64,000 nucleotides of DNA from Juglans regia (lineage: Eukaryota > Streptophyta > Magnoliopsida > Fagales > Juglandaceae): the NCBI RefSeq assembly GCF_001411555.2, contig NC_049901.1, positions 41,820,964-41,884,963 of the forward strand, in the 5' to 3' direction. The notes under the pieces are model-generated. The model had not been told where the DNA came from. It worked only from the letters and a program-made list of their open reading frames with translations, and ran no database searches. Position numbers and translations under genes: made by a program. Below are positions 21,973 to 34,065 of this stretch, piece after piece. Each line of letters begins with the position of its first letter. Position 1 is the stretch's first letter.

Positions 21973-23320
21973 GCAAAGAAAAGATGGTGTAGGGGATATT
22001 GATCAGGGTAGGGTAATTAGCTCCAATAAGATCAAAGACGACGGAAATGGATATAAAGAAAAACGATTTGGGTGTTGTCTGCAGAAGCAGCAGCAGCCTC
22101 CTCCATATAGATGATCATGTTTCATGTCCAGTTTCAGCTTCTTGTGTGATCAATGCGTTGACTCGGATACGGATATTGTGAACACCGAAAGGACAAGAAA
22201 AGAAAATGATTCACTCATAATATTTTAAAAATTTTATTAAAAATAATATTTTTTTATAAAAATATTTAAAAATTTACATAATATATTGTGCTGGATTCAA
22301 TTGTGTATTAAGAAAAAAAGAAACGCTAAATGACAAAACTTTCGAGCACAAACTGACGAAAAGATTATCAAATGAGCATTCCCTCTTTTGAAGTCTTGAC
22401 CCTTCAAGCAGAGATAAGACAGTTTATGTCATTACAGTCTCTTTCCAATTTCTGGAGTTTATAATCTCTGTCAGAGTTTATCTTACCTTCTATTAATATT
22501 TTACTCTATATTTATTTAAAGAATAAAAGGCAATACTAAATATACTCACAAAAAATATTCATATTCACGTGACTTTCTCGTTTGTACATCACTTTAAAAA
22601 AATAAAAATAAAAATTATGAATAGTCATGTGAATATATAAATTTTTTATGAGTAAATTTAATATTTTTAAAAATAAATCAGTAAAATTAAAAAATTAATA
22701 GAAAAATCAATTTTTTTTTCAAATAAATCTAGATCAAATACCGCGCACTCTTTTTTTCTTAAAAAAATAAAATTCATTTTTTTCATATGAATCTCATATT
22801 TATTTATTTTTTACAAAAGTATATTATGTATTTATGCACTCTATGACTATCAAATATATATATGAGTTTTGTTACTCATCATCCCTACATACCACACACC
22901 ATATTTATTTTTATTTTTATTTTTTAAATTTTTAAATTTTTTTTCGGTATTATTCTTCCTAAATTAATTAAATTCTTCTACTTATAATCTATACACCACT
23001 TATTTGATAAGAGGAAAAAAAAATTAAAAAATTATGTATAGTATGTGATATGAGAATGATGAGTAGAATTTTGCTCAAAAAATATATATATATAAAGAAT
23101 CTTGTGGACTGATATTATTAAGTTAAGAGTAATACTTTTTTGAATATTTTTACATCACACTTTATCTGTACGAGATAATTATTTTATTTGTAAAATTCAA
23201 ATTTTAAATTTATCTTCTAAATTAAATTATGGTAAATATCTTTCAAATATAATTATTCTTAAGTTAAAAGCTAAGATTGTGATCACAAAGTTAAAAACTA
23301 GATAATTTATCTTTCAAATA
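21973..23320. other. Intergenic region between the receptor kinase and the LINE
   Basis: The first 100-200 bases are probably the 5' UTR and promoter of the leftward kinase gene. The rest is AT-rich, with a TACTCATCAT-ended MITE at 22873-23065 and no coding sequence recognised. Confidence 0.4.
22873..23065. mobile_element. MITE with TACTCATCAT ends, second copy
   Basis: Left end TACTCATCATCCCTACATAC; complement of the right end, TACTCATCATTCTCATATCA. Same termini as the element at 12982-13076, with a longer AT-rich core. Confidence 0.6.
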
Positions 23321-23436
23321 AGTAAATATCTATCCCCCCTGGTATTGGCGATCAAGACGTTAAAAGAGGCATAGAAACTCTCCAAGAAACTCTCCAAGAT
23401 TCTTTCCAAGAATACGTCGAGTGATTGGGGCTATGC

Positions 23437-24969
23437 ATGGCTGTCACCGAAGGCCACCAGGCCATTTCGGTGGTTGCTCCTCGCCTCCGATCCTATGCAG
23501 ACTTGATCCTGGAGACTCCTCAGCCTATCCCTGAAGTCATGGTACCTTTCCGATCTCACAAACTTGTTGATGGAGAGGTATGTATTATTTTTTCTAAAGA
23601 TGAAGTGGACCGTTCGGCTATACCTTTTCAATACTCTCTAGTATTGAAATTTCTCAGACAAAGACCCTCTCTTGATTTCATAAGAGCGTTCATCAAAACC
23701 AGATGGGGTCTATCAAACCAACCGATTGTTTCATCTATGAGTAAGCCGCGGAATGTCTTCGTGCGACTGGCGTTGGAGGAAGACTTTGTTAAGGCTTTTG
23801 CTCGTGAGAATTGTGAAATCAATGGAGTACCGTATAGAGTTTTCCATTGGACTACTGATTTCCAAGAAGATCAAGAACCAGTCCGTGTGCCGGTGTGGAT
23901 CACGCTGCCAGGTCTTCCACCAAACTATTATCATGAATCTTTCCTTCGCAGCATTACGGCTCCCATTGGAAGATTTCTAAAGCGTGACAATCCCACTCGA
24001 TGCGCTACTCGTACAGATGGTGCAAGAATCTGTTTAGAGATGGATATTTCTAAAGAACCTATTCAAGCGTTGTGGATTGGTACCCCCCGTCATCCACAAA
24101 GTCTCTATCAAATTATTGAGTTCGAGACCTTGCCGGCATACTGTCCTAAGTGTCATGTTCAAGGCCATAATTCCAAGACTTGTAAGGGTGAAGGCAAGAA
24201 ACGGAATGTGCAGATGAAGGATCCTAAAGACAAGGCAACGATGGAACAGGTCTGGGTTATCAAGGAATCCAAAGCTGGGAGTCTTGTTCAGAAGGGTAAG
24301 TCTAGTAAGGTGGACGGGAGGCAGTTGATTGTGGAGGACCGTATTCCAAATGATCAAGTTAGGGAGACATCGGATGCTGACCGTATGAATGGTGTTGAAA
24401 ACAGAGGAATGGAAGCAGTTACTCAATTAGAGCAGGAAGTGGTTGATGGTGAACCGGGGTTCATAATTCAGGTTCCCATAGTTCCAGTTATGGACCAGGT
24501 GGGGCCTGGTAGTTCAATGGACGTTGATTTGGAGGTGGCTGATCTTGAGGAGGGGATGTTGTTGGAGCCGAAGCTGCTAGATGAACATGCAGGTTTGTGT
24601 TCGGGAATAGACCAAAAACGTGTGGCATCGGGTTCGAAGACTGATATGGCAGGTTTGCAAATAGACGGCATGCTTGCACCCATTATGGAAGTTTTTCATA
24701 CGGAAAATATTGAAGGACATACGCTGGAGGAGGCCTCGGTACAGGAAGGAGATGCTTCAGTTTTTGAGGAGGTTGGGCGTAAGAATTATTGCTCAGATGG
24801 TCACACTTGCTCTGATTCGGACTTGGACGGGGAAGCGGATAATTTAGCTAAAGATAAAATTATAGTCTCGGATTCAGATTCTCAATTGAATAAAAAAAGG
24901 AAAGGGAAAGGTATTAAGGTAAGAGGTTCTTCCAGGGTCGTAAATAATCCCGCCCGGCTTAATTTATGA
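23437..24969 (+). CDS. LINE ORF1: DUF4283/zinc-knuckle nucleic-acid-binding protein
   Basis: 510-aa frame starting at the first in-frame ATG (MAVTEGHQAISVV). The N-terminal DUF4283-like region (FQYSLVLKFLRQRPSLDFIR, VFVRLALEEDFVKAFARE, RVPVWITLPGLPPNYYHESF) is followed by a zinc knuckle, CPKCHVQGHNSKTC (CX2CX4HX4C), near residues 236-249. An acidic, low-complexity C-terminal half ends in a basic tail (KKRKGKGIKVRG). Such proteins bind the element RNA in a ribonucleoprotein. The stop codon TGA (24967-24969) overlaps the ORF2 ATG by four bases (ATGA), which suggests coupled translation. Frame intact. Confidence 0.9.
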   Translation: MAVTEGHQAISVVAPRLRSYADLILETPQPIPEVMVPFRSHKLVDGEVCIIFSKDEVDRSAIPFQYSLVLKFLRQRPSLDFIRAFIKTRWGLSNQPIVSSMSKPRNVFVRLALEEDFVKAFARENCEINGVPYRVFHWTTDFQEDQEPVRVPVWITLPGLPPNYYHESFLRSITAPIGRFLKRDNPTRCATRTDGARICLEMDISKEPIQALWIGTPRHPQSLYQIIEFETLPAYCPKCHVQGHNSKTCKGEGKKRNVQMKDPKDKATMEQVWVIKESKAGSLVQKGKSSKVDGRQLIVEDRIPNDQVRETSDADRMNGVENRGMEAVTQLEQEVVDGEPGFIIQVPIVPVMDQVGPGSSMDVDLEVADLEEGMLLEPKLLDEHAGLCSGIDQKRVASGSKTDMAGLQIDGMLAPIMEVFHTENIEGHTLEEASVQEGDASVFEEVGRKNYCSDGHTCSDSDLDGEADNLAKDKIIVSDSDSQLNKKRKGKGIKVRGSSRVVNNPARLNL

Positions 24970-27900
24970 AGCCATCTTTATTGTACTGGAATGCTCGGGG
25001 GATAGGTACGTCAAGAAAGCGCCTTAAAAAATTGGTATCTAAATTTCTTCCTCAAATTCTTGTTATTGCTGAGCCAATGGTAAGTAATTCCCGTTTAGAT
25101 TTGTGGCGTGATTGTTTGCGGTTTGATTATTGTTGTTCTAATGTTAATGATGGAGGTAAGTTATGGATGTTTTGGGTTCAGGAATTAAATCTTGTTGTTG
25201 AGTTTATGGGTGATCAATTTTTGACAATTCGTATTGATAATCCTAATGTTGTCCGCATTACTTTTGTATATGCGAAATGCTCCTATTTGGAGCGTAGAAG
25301 ACTGTGGGATGTTTTGATGGCGGCTAATATTCACCAGTTACCTTGGATGGTGATGGGTGATTTTAATATTATTAGGAATGATTCGGAGCGCAGAGGGGGA
25401 CAGCCAAGATTAGCTTTGGCTATGGAGGAGTTTAATGATTGGGTGGGTGCTTGTGGTCTTCTTGATATGCCTTTTTGTGGGAATTCTTTTTCCTGGTGTA
25501 ATGGTCATTCGGGGAGATCTAGGCAATGGGCGAGGCTTGATCGTTGCTTTCTTAATACTGCAGCTCTTGATATTTTTCCTGATGCTAAATTGGAATATTT
25601 ATCTCGAACCTCTTCTGATCATGCACCTATGTCGATTTTTTTGGAGAATTAGTTTGTTTCTTATGGCTATCCTTCTTTTAAATTTCAGCAAATGTGGGTA
25701 TCTCATGCCCAATTTTTTGAATGTGTTTTGAATTCTTGGAAGGTGGATGTGGTTGGAGGCTCTAGTTTAAATGTGCTGATGAATAAACTTAAAAGACTCA
25801 GAATTGCTTTGCGAGAGTGGAATAAGCATGTTTTTGGGAGGACGGAATTTCATATAGCAGAGCTTGAGGCTCGTATTAGGGGTTTGGAGGCTAGTCTGCA
25901 ATCTGAATATATCAAAGATGTAGAGGATGATCTCGTGGTTTCTCAATTGGAGCTTTCAGTTTGGTTGGAGAGGGAAGAAAAGCGTTTGGCTCAACAAGCT
26001 AAACAAGGTTGGATTCAGAAGGGAGAAGCGACTTCCACGTTCTTCCGTGCGGTCAGTCGTCGTAATCATAAAGTGGTGAAAGAGATGAAACTTGCAGATG
26101 GTACTATTCTTTCCTCACCAGAACAGATCCATGACGGGGCTATTTCTTATTTCTCACAATTCCTGGAGGTTGGTTCTTGTTGTGAAGAGCCGAATCTGGG
26201 GGGTTTGGTCATTCCTACTATTTCTCAGGGTGATAATGAATTTCTGGCTCGTATTCCATCATCCCAGGAAGTTTACGAAGCTCTTTGTTCCATTCCGGAA
26301 GATAGTAGTCCAGGTCCTGATGGGTTTGGATCGGGATTCTATCGTTCATGTTGGCATATAGTGGGTAATGGGGTTGTTGATGCGGTTTCAGAGTTTTTTC
26401 GAGGTAAGAATCTTCCGAGGTTTTTTAATGCTACTTTCTTGGTTTTAATTCCTAAAGTGGATAATCCGACAAGTTTTGATAAGTTTAGACCAATTAGCCT
26501 GTGTACCGTGTTTTACAAAATATGCACTAAAATTATGGTTAATCGTCTTTCTCCCATATTGGCAAAAATTATATCTCCTGAACAAGGAGCTTTTCTTCCG
26601 GGTCGAAGCATATTTGAGAATATTAGTATTACACAAGAAATGATCCATTCTATTAATAAGCCGGCTCATGGTGGAAATGTTGTTTTGAAGATTGACATGG
26701 CTAAAGCATATGATAGTGTAGACTGGTCTTTTCTTTTGCATGTTCTTAAAGCATTCGGGTTTTCAGATTTTTTCTGCATGTTAATTCAAAAATGCATCAC
26801 TAATCCTTGGTTTTCTGTGATTATGAATGGGGTGCCCAAAGGTTTTTTTAAAGGTGGTCGTGGGTTGAGACAAGGAGACCCTATCTCTCCTTATTTATTT
26901 ATTATTGTTGAGGAAATTTTTACAAGGATGATAAAAAAACATGTGGATATGGGTAAGATTATTCCTTTTTACCATTCTAGGGGTACTCCCATTATTTCTC
27001 ATTTACTCTATGCGGATGATATGGTGCTTTTTTGTAATGGGGGAAAAAAATCTTTAAGAACTATTTCTGATGTGTTAAAGACGTACGAACAATGGTCGGG
27101 GCAAGTAGTTAGCAAAAACAAGTCCTCTATTTTTTTCTCTTCGCAGATTCCTATTTCTAGACGTCGGGCTCTTCTTCGTTTCACGGGTTTTACGGAAGGG
27201 ACTTTTCCCTTTAAATATCTAGGAGTTCCTATTATTTCAGGAAGATTGAAAATTGCTTATTTTGATGACTTGATTGCTAAAGTTCAATGTAGATTGGAGG
27301 GTTGGCAAACCAGATTGTTATCTAGTGGGGCGCGTCTGATTCTTATTAAACATGTGCTTCAAAGTATTCCTGTTCATAGTCTTTCTATCTTAAGGACGCC
27401 TAAAGCTGTTATTGAGAAACTTAAAAAAATTATTAGCACCTTTTTCTGGAGTGTTAAAGATGGAAAAAACAAGAAAAAATGGCATTCTTGGGTGGATATT
27501 TGTAAGCCTGTTTCGGAAGGCGGGATGGGTATTCGGAGCCTTCAAGATGTGCAAACATCTCTACATATGAGGTTAGCTTGGAATCTTTTGCAAGGTACAT
27601 CTCTTTGGTCTCATTTTTTTCATGCTAAGTATGTTGGTGATAGTCATATTTCTATAGTGGATCCAAGGAAAGGGTCTATTTTTTGGAAGATGATTTTGGA
27701 AAATATTCCTTTAGTGCAAACAAATTCTAAATGGAGAGTTAGAGAGGGTAAGCTTCTTTTTTGGCATGATAAGTGGGTTGATGATGCCCCTCTTAGTCAT
27801 AATATTCAGATTTCGGGTATGCCAAATCTTAAGTTGGAAGATTGTAAAACTGAGTTGGGTTGGAATATGGAGATTTTTGCTCAGTTGGTTGGGTATCAAA

Positions 27901-29097
27901 AAGCTGAAGATATTATTATGCAATTGGGTAGGGTTAAACATGGGAAAGATAAATTGATATGGCTTCCTAATGATGACGGAACTTTTTCTTCGAAGAGTGC
28001 TTGGAATTGTATTCGCTTGAGGGGACCAGATTTCCCTTGGGCAAAATGGGTTTGGCACTCTGTTCTTCCTAAAAAAATTTCAATCACAATGTGGAAGGCC
28101 ATACATGATTGTCTTCCTGTGGATGATAGAATTTGCAGAATTGGTATTCCTATTGTTTCCCGTTGTGATTGTTGTTCCAGTTATACTTGTGAAGATCTAA
28201 ATCATATTCTTGCGGGAGGTGATTTTGCTGAAAAAATTTGGCGTATATGTTCGGTGGTTATTGGAATTCCGTGGGTGGAAGGTTGTTCATGGAGACAGAG
28301 GGTGGAGTGTTGGTATAGGAGGGCTAAGAATTCTAATCGTCCTGGTCAACTGTTGGGTCTTCTTCCGGCAATCATTACTTGGCGGTTATGGGGCCGTCGT
28401 TGTAAAGCCCGGATGGAAGGAATAATGGAATCGGTTCAACAAGTTTGGTGTTCCATCAAATATTGGGTTTCTTGGATTGCAGTTAAACTTAACAAGGTTA
28501 ATTTGTTCAATCGGCGAGATGAAGGTATTTTAAAATGTTTTAATATGTCGTTAAATGTCATGAGGAAAGAGATTGTCATTCCAGTAAAGTGGAATCAGCC
28601 TAAGCAAGGTTGGGTAAAGCTGAATGTTGATGGTTGTTCTCTAGGTAATCCGGGCCCTTGCGGGAGGTATTATTCGAGATGAAAAAGGTAATCTGCTTTG
28701 TGGGTTTGCTATTGCTATGGGGCATCATTCGAACAATTATTCTGAGCTAATGGGTTTACTTCATGGGCTTCGATATATTGGTTTGATGGGTTTTCTTTTT
28801 GTGGAAATTGAACTAGATTCTTTGATAGTTCTAAATTGGTTGAAGAATCAGAGATGTGGCTTATGGTATATGGAAGACTATTGGGATGAAATTCAGAGTC
28901 GTATAGCTGGTATTAATGTTTCATTTGTTCATTGTTATAGAAAATGTAATTCGGTTGCGGATAGTTTAGCTAAAATGGGTGCTAATGGTATTTCGGGATC
29001 ATGGTTGTCTCTTCCTGAGTTACCTCCTGCTATTAGAGGTAACATTAGGCTGGATAGAGGGGGTCTCCCTTACTTACGTAGAATCCGAAGCAGTTGA
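24966..29097 (+). pseudogene. LINE ORF2: endonuclease-reverse transcriptase-RNase H, broken by one stop and one frameshift
   Basis: Begins with an APE-type endonuclease (LLYWNARGIGTSRKRLKKLV, WMVMGDFNIIRND, LDRCF, SSDHAPM). An in-frame TAG at 25650-25652 cuts the frame just after the endonuclease. The same frame resumes (FVSYGYPSFKFQQMW) into reverse transcriptase (SPGPDGFGSGFYRSCW, KFRPISLCTVFYKI, GLRQGDPISPYLF, catalytic LLYADDMVLF) and a zinc-binding zf-RVT region (WHSVLPKKISITMWKAIHDC, CDCCSSYTCEDLNHIL). Near 28657-28664, within NVDGCSLGNPGPCG, a net +1 frameshift occurs; a 5-base deletion would fit. RNase H then continues in the next frame (IIRDEKGNLLCGF, NNYSELMGL, ELDSLIVLNWL, NSVADSLAKMG) to the stop at 29095-29097. 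Catalytic residues survive, but the protein cannot be made whole. Confidence 0.9.
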
Positions 29098-30755
29098 TTA
29101 AAAGATTTGTGAGCTGGCTGTTTGAGAGGTATGTATTTTTTTGCATTTGATCATTTATTTCTCACTCTATGTTCGTGCAGATTTTGTTTTTGCAGGTTGT
29201 TCTTTGAAGGTTTTTTTGGAGGTTTTTGTATAGTGGTTGAGTTTTTTGGTTTTTAGGCTTGGGTTTTGGTTTTATTATATTATTTGTAGCCCCCAGGCCT
29301 TGGGTTGTAATCACGGTTTTCCTCCGCCACAAGTGAGGGTTGATTAATAAAATTTGGGACGGAGTCACAATTGGACATGTGACTTTCGGCTCTTCATAAA
29401 AAAAAAAAAAAAAGTAAAAATCTATCAATATATGGAAAATTTAGAAGAAAAAGAACCTTAGAATCTAAGCAATGAAGTATCACTTTTAGTTTTAAATATG
29501 AATCTCGTAAAAAAAATCTAAATTTTAAAAAATATATAAATTGGACTTATTTAATGAAATCCCAATAATAATCAAAAGGATTAAAATTACAAAATAATTG
29601 GAATTTAACTTGAAGTCATTTGTTATTTGTTTGGAAGTTGAGCTCATCTCAACTTATCACAACTCATCATTACAATTTTTTCAAATTCTAATATAAAATA
29701 TAATAAATAATTTAATTTTTTCAAATCTCAAAATAATAATAATAATAAATAATAATATTCTAATAATATTTTATCATATCAATTCAACTCAACTCACTTT
29801 AACATAACTCATGTCAAGCAATAAGCTGCGACAATGTCGTCAAGACCTATATAATCGTTAAAATAATGCTAACGGGCTATTTGAACGGTACGGACCATTT
29901 GAAACTTGTCGTTCGGATGAGTTTATAATAACCTATGGCACCACAAGAGGGTCATCAATAGTAATTTTCAGATGACCCAATAACAGTACTCTGGTTATGT
30001 GTGTGGGTGAGATGGAGATGAATTTAAAAGGGGATGATGTATATAAAAGTACTTATGGGCATGACGCCCTCCTGGCCACTTTTGTAGCTGTCATCCATGC
30101 ATACATCATGTACATATTATCTCTCTGTCAATGGAGACTGATTTATGATTTGGAATCAAAGTTATATATATATGGATGATGGAAATATTATATTATGCAT
30201 CTACATGGATGGAGGTATAATTATTGTCTCTCATGGGCTTGGAAATAGATCTCATTTTCAAAAATTATTCAAATGAGTAATGTTATATATCACACTTTCA
30301 TTTTATTTTGATCATATTATATAGTATATGGTACATTCATCACTATTAGATGATAAACAATCACGTAATAAATGATCATTTAATGGTGATAAATGTATCA
30401 CATCATACTTAGTGGGATGGTAGTATAGTGTATACAATTTTCCTATTCCAAATACAAACATTTTCAAACTAATCATTACAAATTTTTCAAACTAAAAATT
30501 ACAATTTTCCCAAACATTCAAACAAAAAATAAAAATAAAATTCAATTTTTTCAAATTTCTAAACAAAAATAATATTATAAAACTATATTCTAACAATATT
30601 TTAATTTTATAATATTTTTTATTCAATTTTTTCTCTCCCTTTATTCAAAACCCAAAAAATATTCAACTCAAATTATCTCATTAATATTCACAAACTATTT
30701 TACTATTATTCATAAAATTCTCATCTCATTTCACTCTCTAAACAATTCCTAAACG

Positions 30756-30960
30756 TAGGGGTGTTAAATCATAATAACGGATCGTGTTCGTATCGTGTCA
30801 AAGCATGTATATTATACTATATGGATCAACCTGAACACGACCCGTTAAGCTTATCATATAAAAATCTTAAGCACTAATACGACTTATTAACATAACATGT
30901 TGACACAATATGATTCATTTTGACCCGTTAGTAAATACTACAAAATAGGTTAACACGACA
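30756..30960 (+). repeat. Isolated hAT-like terminus
   Basis: TAGGGGTGTTAAATCATAAT begins a stretch with repeated CGGATCGTGTTCGTATCGTG and GAACACGACCCGTT words, as in subterminal regions of plant hAT elements. I could not find a matching right end or a second copy of the preceding CCTAAACG, so the element is truncated or more diverged than I can follow. Confidence 0.35.
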
Positions 30961-31451
30961 CAATCCAACCCATTTCAACCAGTTTACGTAAATAAGTTAA
31001 ATAAACTCAAAATTAACTTGTTTAACTTAATTAAGTTTAGAATAATTTTATATAAATATTAAAATCATAGTATCTTAAAATTCCAACAATTTTAATTTTA
31101 AGTATAAGGGTATCATTTTAATTTTAACTTTTAAGCACTAGTATAAGTTCGAATAATTTCGTGTTTAATATTTTTAAATTTTCTAGATTTTTTTATGAAA
31201 ATATTTTAAATATTTATAGATATTAAGAAAATCATCTTCCAAACACAAAACATGTTACTCGAGTCATTATTATAAATATATATAATCAATTAAGTATACA
31301 TATATATATATATTATAAAGATATATCTTAGCTAGCAAAAGATCAATATTTGTTTGCGAAGATTTTAAATAAGGTTATCAAATACAAATTAAATTGTGAT
31401 CCGAAAATTTGATGATTAATCGAAATAAAATGACGTTATATTATATTTTCA

Positions 31452-32236
31452 GAAACGCTACTGGACGAAGGTACCTATAATGTGATCTGATCGGAGACCA
31501 ATAGAGAGGTGACACGTAAGGCTTCCTCAATTGTTAATGTGGGGACTTATATAGGGTCATGATCTTAAAGTTTCTCCTACCTGATCGAGTCTCCATCTCT
31601 CCTTCGAGATCGATTTCCTCTCTCTCTTGCAGTAATTCCTCTCGAATGACTCTCCCTCTCTCTCCTTCGATCGACTCTCCCTCTCTGTACTTTGATTGCG
31701 CGACTCTCTCTCTCTCTCTCTCCCCCCTTCCCTCTCTCTCCTTCGAGGGAGGGTTAGGGTTTTGAAATTTTTTCAAGCAAGCAATAAAAAAACCCTACAA
31801 AATTAAACTTTCAAAAATTAGGAATTTTTGAAAAATAAAAACTTGAGAAATACACTCCAAAAATAAACAACAAAATCCAAAATATAATTACTTTGAATAT
31901 GAGTTGGGTCATGAAATCCAAAATTATCTCTCTCAGGTTTAGTAACGAGAGAGAATGTGAGAGATGGAAATGGAGTTTTCGGATCAAGAGAACCAGCGTG
32001 ACCCAAAGTTTGGTTTCAATTTCCCTTTCGAATCAAATCTGGGTGGCTTCGATGAGAGGCAGTGAGGGTTTTATCTTCCGAATCGAGTGAGAGAGCAGAG
32101 AGAGGGGGGGAGGGGAGAATCAAGAGGCAGAGAGAGTGAGGGACAACACAGATTTTTTGTTTACGCAGAGTGTAATTTGGTCATGTGTTCGCTTACATGT
32201 CAGATTCACTTTATAGGAGTCTCTAGCGAGAAGTTA
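31452..32236. mobile_element. Possible short inverted-repeat element with CT-rich and AG-rich arms
   Basis: The left border (GCTACTGGACGAAGGTACCT, then ATAATGTGATCTGAT) and the complement of the right border (GCTAGAGACTCCTATAAAGT, then GAATCTGAC) share GCTA-n-GA and CCTATAA-n-GTGA-n-CTGA blocks. Inside, a CT-rich arm (31595-31745) faces an AG-rich arm (32088-32145), so the element could fold back. No target duplication found. The long frames on both strands in the CT arm are low-complexity. Confidence 0.3.
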
Positions 32237-33901
32237 TTCTCTTGTATTCTTACCACATGAACAATCACCTCATTTACACGCATAATATTTATGCAGTGCA
32301 ATTTATAAATACAAATAATCCGCTATATATATTATATATATTTATCACGAGTCTCATGTCTCGTTTGTTTTTATAATTCTTCTCAATTCATCTCATCATA
32401 TCTAATTATTACAATTTTTTAAAATTTTTACACAAAATAAATTAAAGAATTCAATTTTTTCAAATTTTAAAATAAAAAAATATATTCTAACAATATTTAT
32501 TAAATTTTTAATTTTAATCTCAACTCATCTCATATATTTTTTAAAATAAACAAGGGCTTAGGTAAGCCCAACAACTTTTTGGCAGATCCAAATAATTTGG
32601 CGTATTGGGTAAAGGGGATTCCGGAAAAAGAGAGACAAGAGTCTCAACAATTTCACATGAGTAGGGTTCAATCTATTTCGTTGTCTGACGTTTGTTGTTG
32701 TCTGTCTTCCCATAGCAACACAGTATATTTCTCTTCCCGTACATGCTGCAACTTACATGCACCTTTTTGTACTCGAGTGATCATCCCGGCCATTAATTTC
32801 CTACATTAGTAACATATTTTCAAGAAAAATAAGTATGTATATATATATATATATGCTAGATTTATGATGATTAGTAAGCTTAAGAAACAACACAAACATA
32901 AATATTCCGACCTTATAAACACCTGTTTGGGAACTTTCCTTTCCTTCTTTTCCTGCTGCATTTTGATTTCTTCTGCGTCATGTACATCTTGCATATCTTC
33001 TTTTGCTGCTTATTTTCTCAAAGCAGATCAACTCTCTCTCTGATCTCTCTCTCATTTAGATTCTTGAGTTGTTAGAAATGCCAAAAAATAAGAAGAACGT
33101 TCGTCTTGTCTGTCATGAATGCAACAGGTCACATGGAATATAATTAATGGCGGTACTGCAACAACCTTTCGTTGACTACGTTAAAATTTTTGGCACCGCG
33201 CGAGGAACAGAAGGATGACATTGGCTAGCTACGTACAATATTGAAGAAATTGAGTAATATTTGTATAAGAAGCCAAATAATATTAGTTGTAGTGTATACA
33301 TGAAAAATGCATCATTATTCAAAACAATAATATTCTTTGGATTTTGCTGCATGGCAACAGCATATATATATAGCCAGCTTTGCTGCATGACAATTAAGAA
33401 TCTGCTCAATTGTCGTAGTACTGTGTTACGACAAGTTAATGAAAAATTCTATATATCATATTATTATTTCACTTTTATTTAATTATATAAAATATGACAT
33501 ATTTATCATCATTAGATGATCTTTTATTATTTAATAGTGATAAATATATAACATATGATAGAAATAAAATTATAGTATGGTATGGTATATAGTATTATTC
33601 CAAGTCAATGTTTTCTTTCGTCAGATTTATCAAAAACAAAAGTGTGTGAAAGCATTGGTCCCTAAACAGAATTCTTAAAGCTTTCCACAACATAAATTTG
33701 AAAGAAAAAGTCTTCTTACGAGTTTGTGCACCAAACCGCTTGTAAATAAGTTGTGTGAACATAAATTATGAGCATTAAGACTAGTGCCCAAAACGACATG
33801 GGTCTTAATTCTGAACAGCTGTTCTCATGGCCAAAAAATATCAAAATTAAGATGGCAGACTTTGCATGGTTGATAAGAAACCGTTTAAACTGGGATAAAT
33901 T

Positions 33902-34065
33902 AGGTAGGGGCCGCGCGAACGCAGGCCCCCACTACCACAAATAACGACGTAGGCTCTCCCACATTGGGGAGACCTTAGGCTGGCACCCCTCCCCAAAGTG
34001 CAATGGAGGTCACCAGCCTAGGCCATGGGCCTTCTTGATCACCCATTGACCCCGCCCAGGTAAGT
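33902..34065. other. GC-rich block with nested hairpins
   Basis: A sharp GC island in AT-rich DNA. TCTCCCACATTGGGGAGA forms one hairpin. TTAGGCTGG (33976) can pair with CCAGCCTAGG (34012), forming a second, about 45-base, structure. It has no tRNA boxes, no open frame and no recognised family. It may be a remnant of a transposon end. Confidence 0.4.

Larger units (their letters stand above)
23335..29412 (+). mobile_element. Apparently full-length L1-type LINE retrotransposon
   Basis: About 6.1 kb with a poly-A tail at 29397-29412 and an AATAAAAT signal near 29347. A target duplication flanks it: AGTAAATATCTATC (23321-23334) and AGTAAAAATCTATC (29413-29426), 13 of 14 identical. The 5' end is preserved: about 100 bp of leader before ORF1. 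It has two open frames: ORF1 (zinc-knuckle RNA-binding protein) and ORF2 (endonuclease, reverse transcriptase, zinc-binding region, RNase H). One mismatch in the duplication and only two inactivating changes over 5.6 kb of coding sequence suggest a fairly young insertion. The RNase H domain places it among plant L1-clade LINEs. Confidence 0.92.

Noticed and set aside
19544..21976. Several 60-120-codon frames on both strands within the receptor kinase locus
   Set aside because: Shadows of the single 886-codon kinase gene.
25692..28682. Independent reverse-transcriptase gene
   Set aside because: It is in the same frame as the upstream endonuclease, separated by a single TAG; it is the rest of LINE ORF2.
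28717..29097. Stand-alone RNase H-like gene
   Set aside because: It continues LINE ORF2 after a frameshift; the RNase H domain starts in the preceding frame.
31534..31776. Glu/Arg-rich minus-strand and Ser/Leu-rich plus-strand frames
   Set aside because: Low-complexity CT/AG tracts read in either direction.
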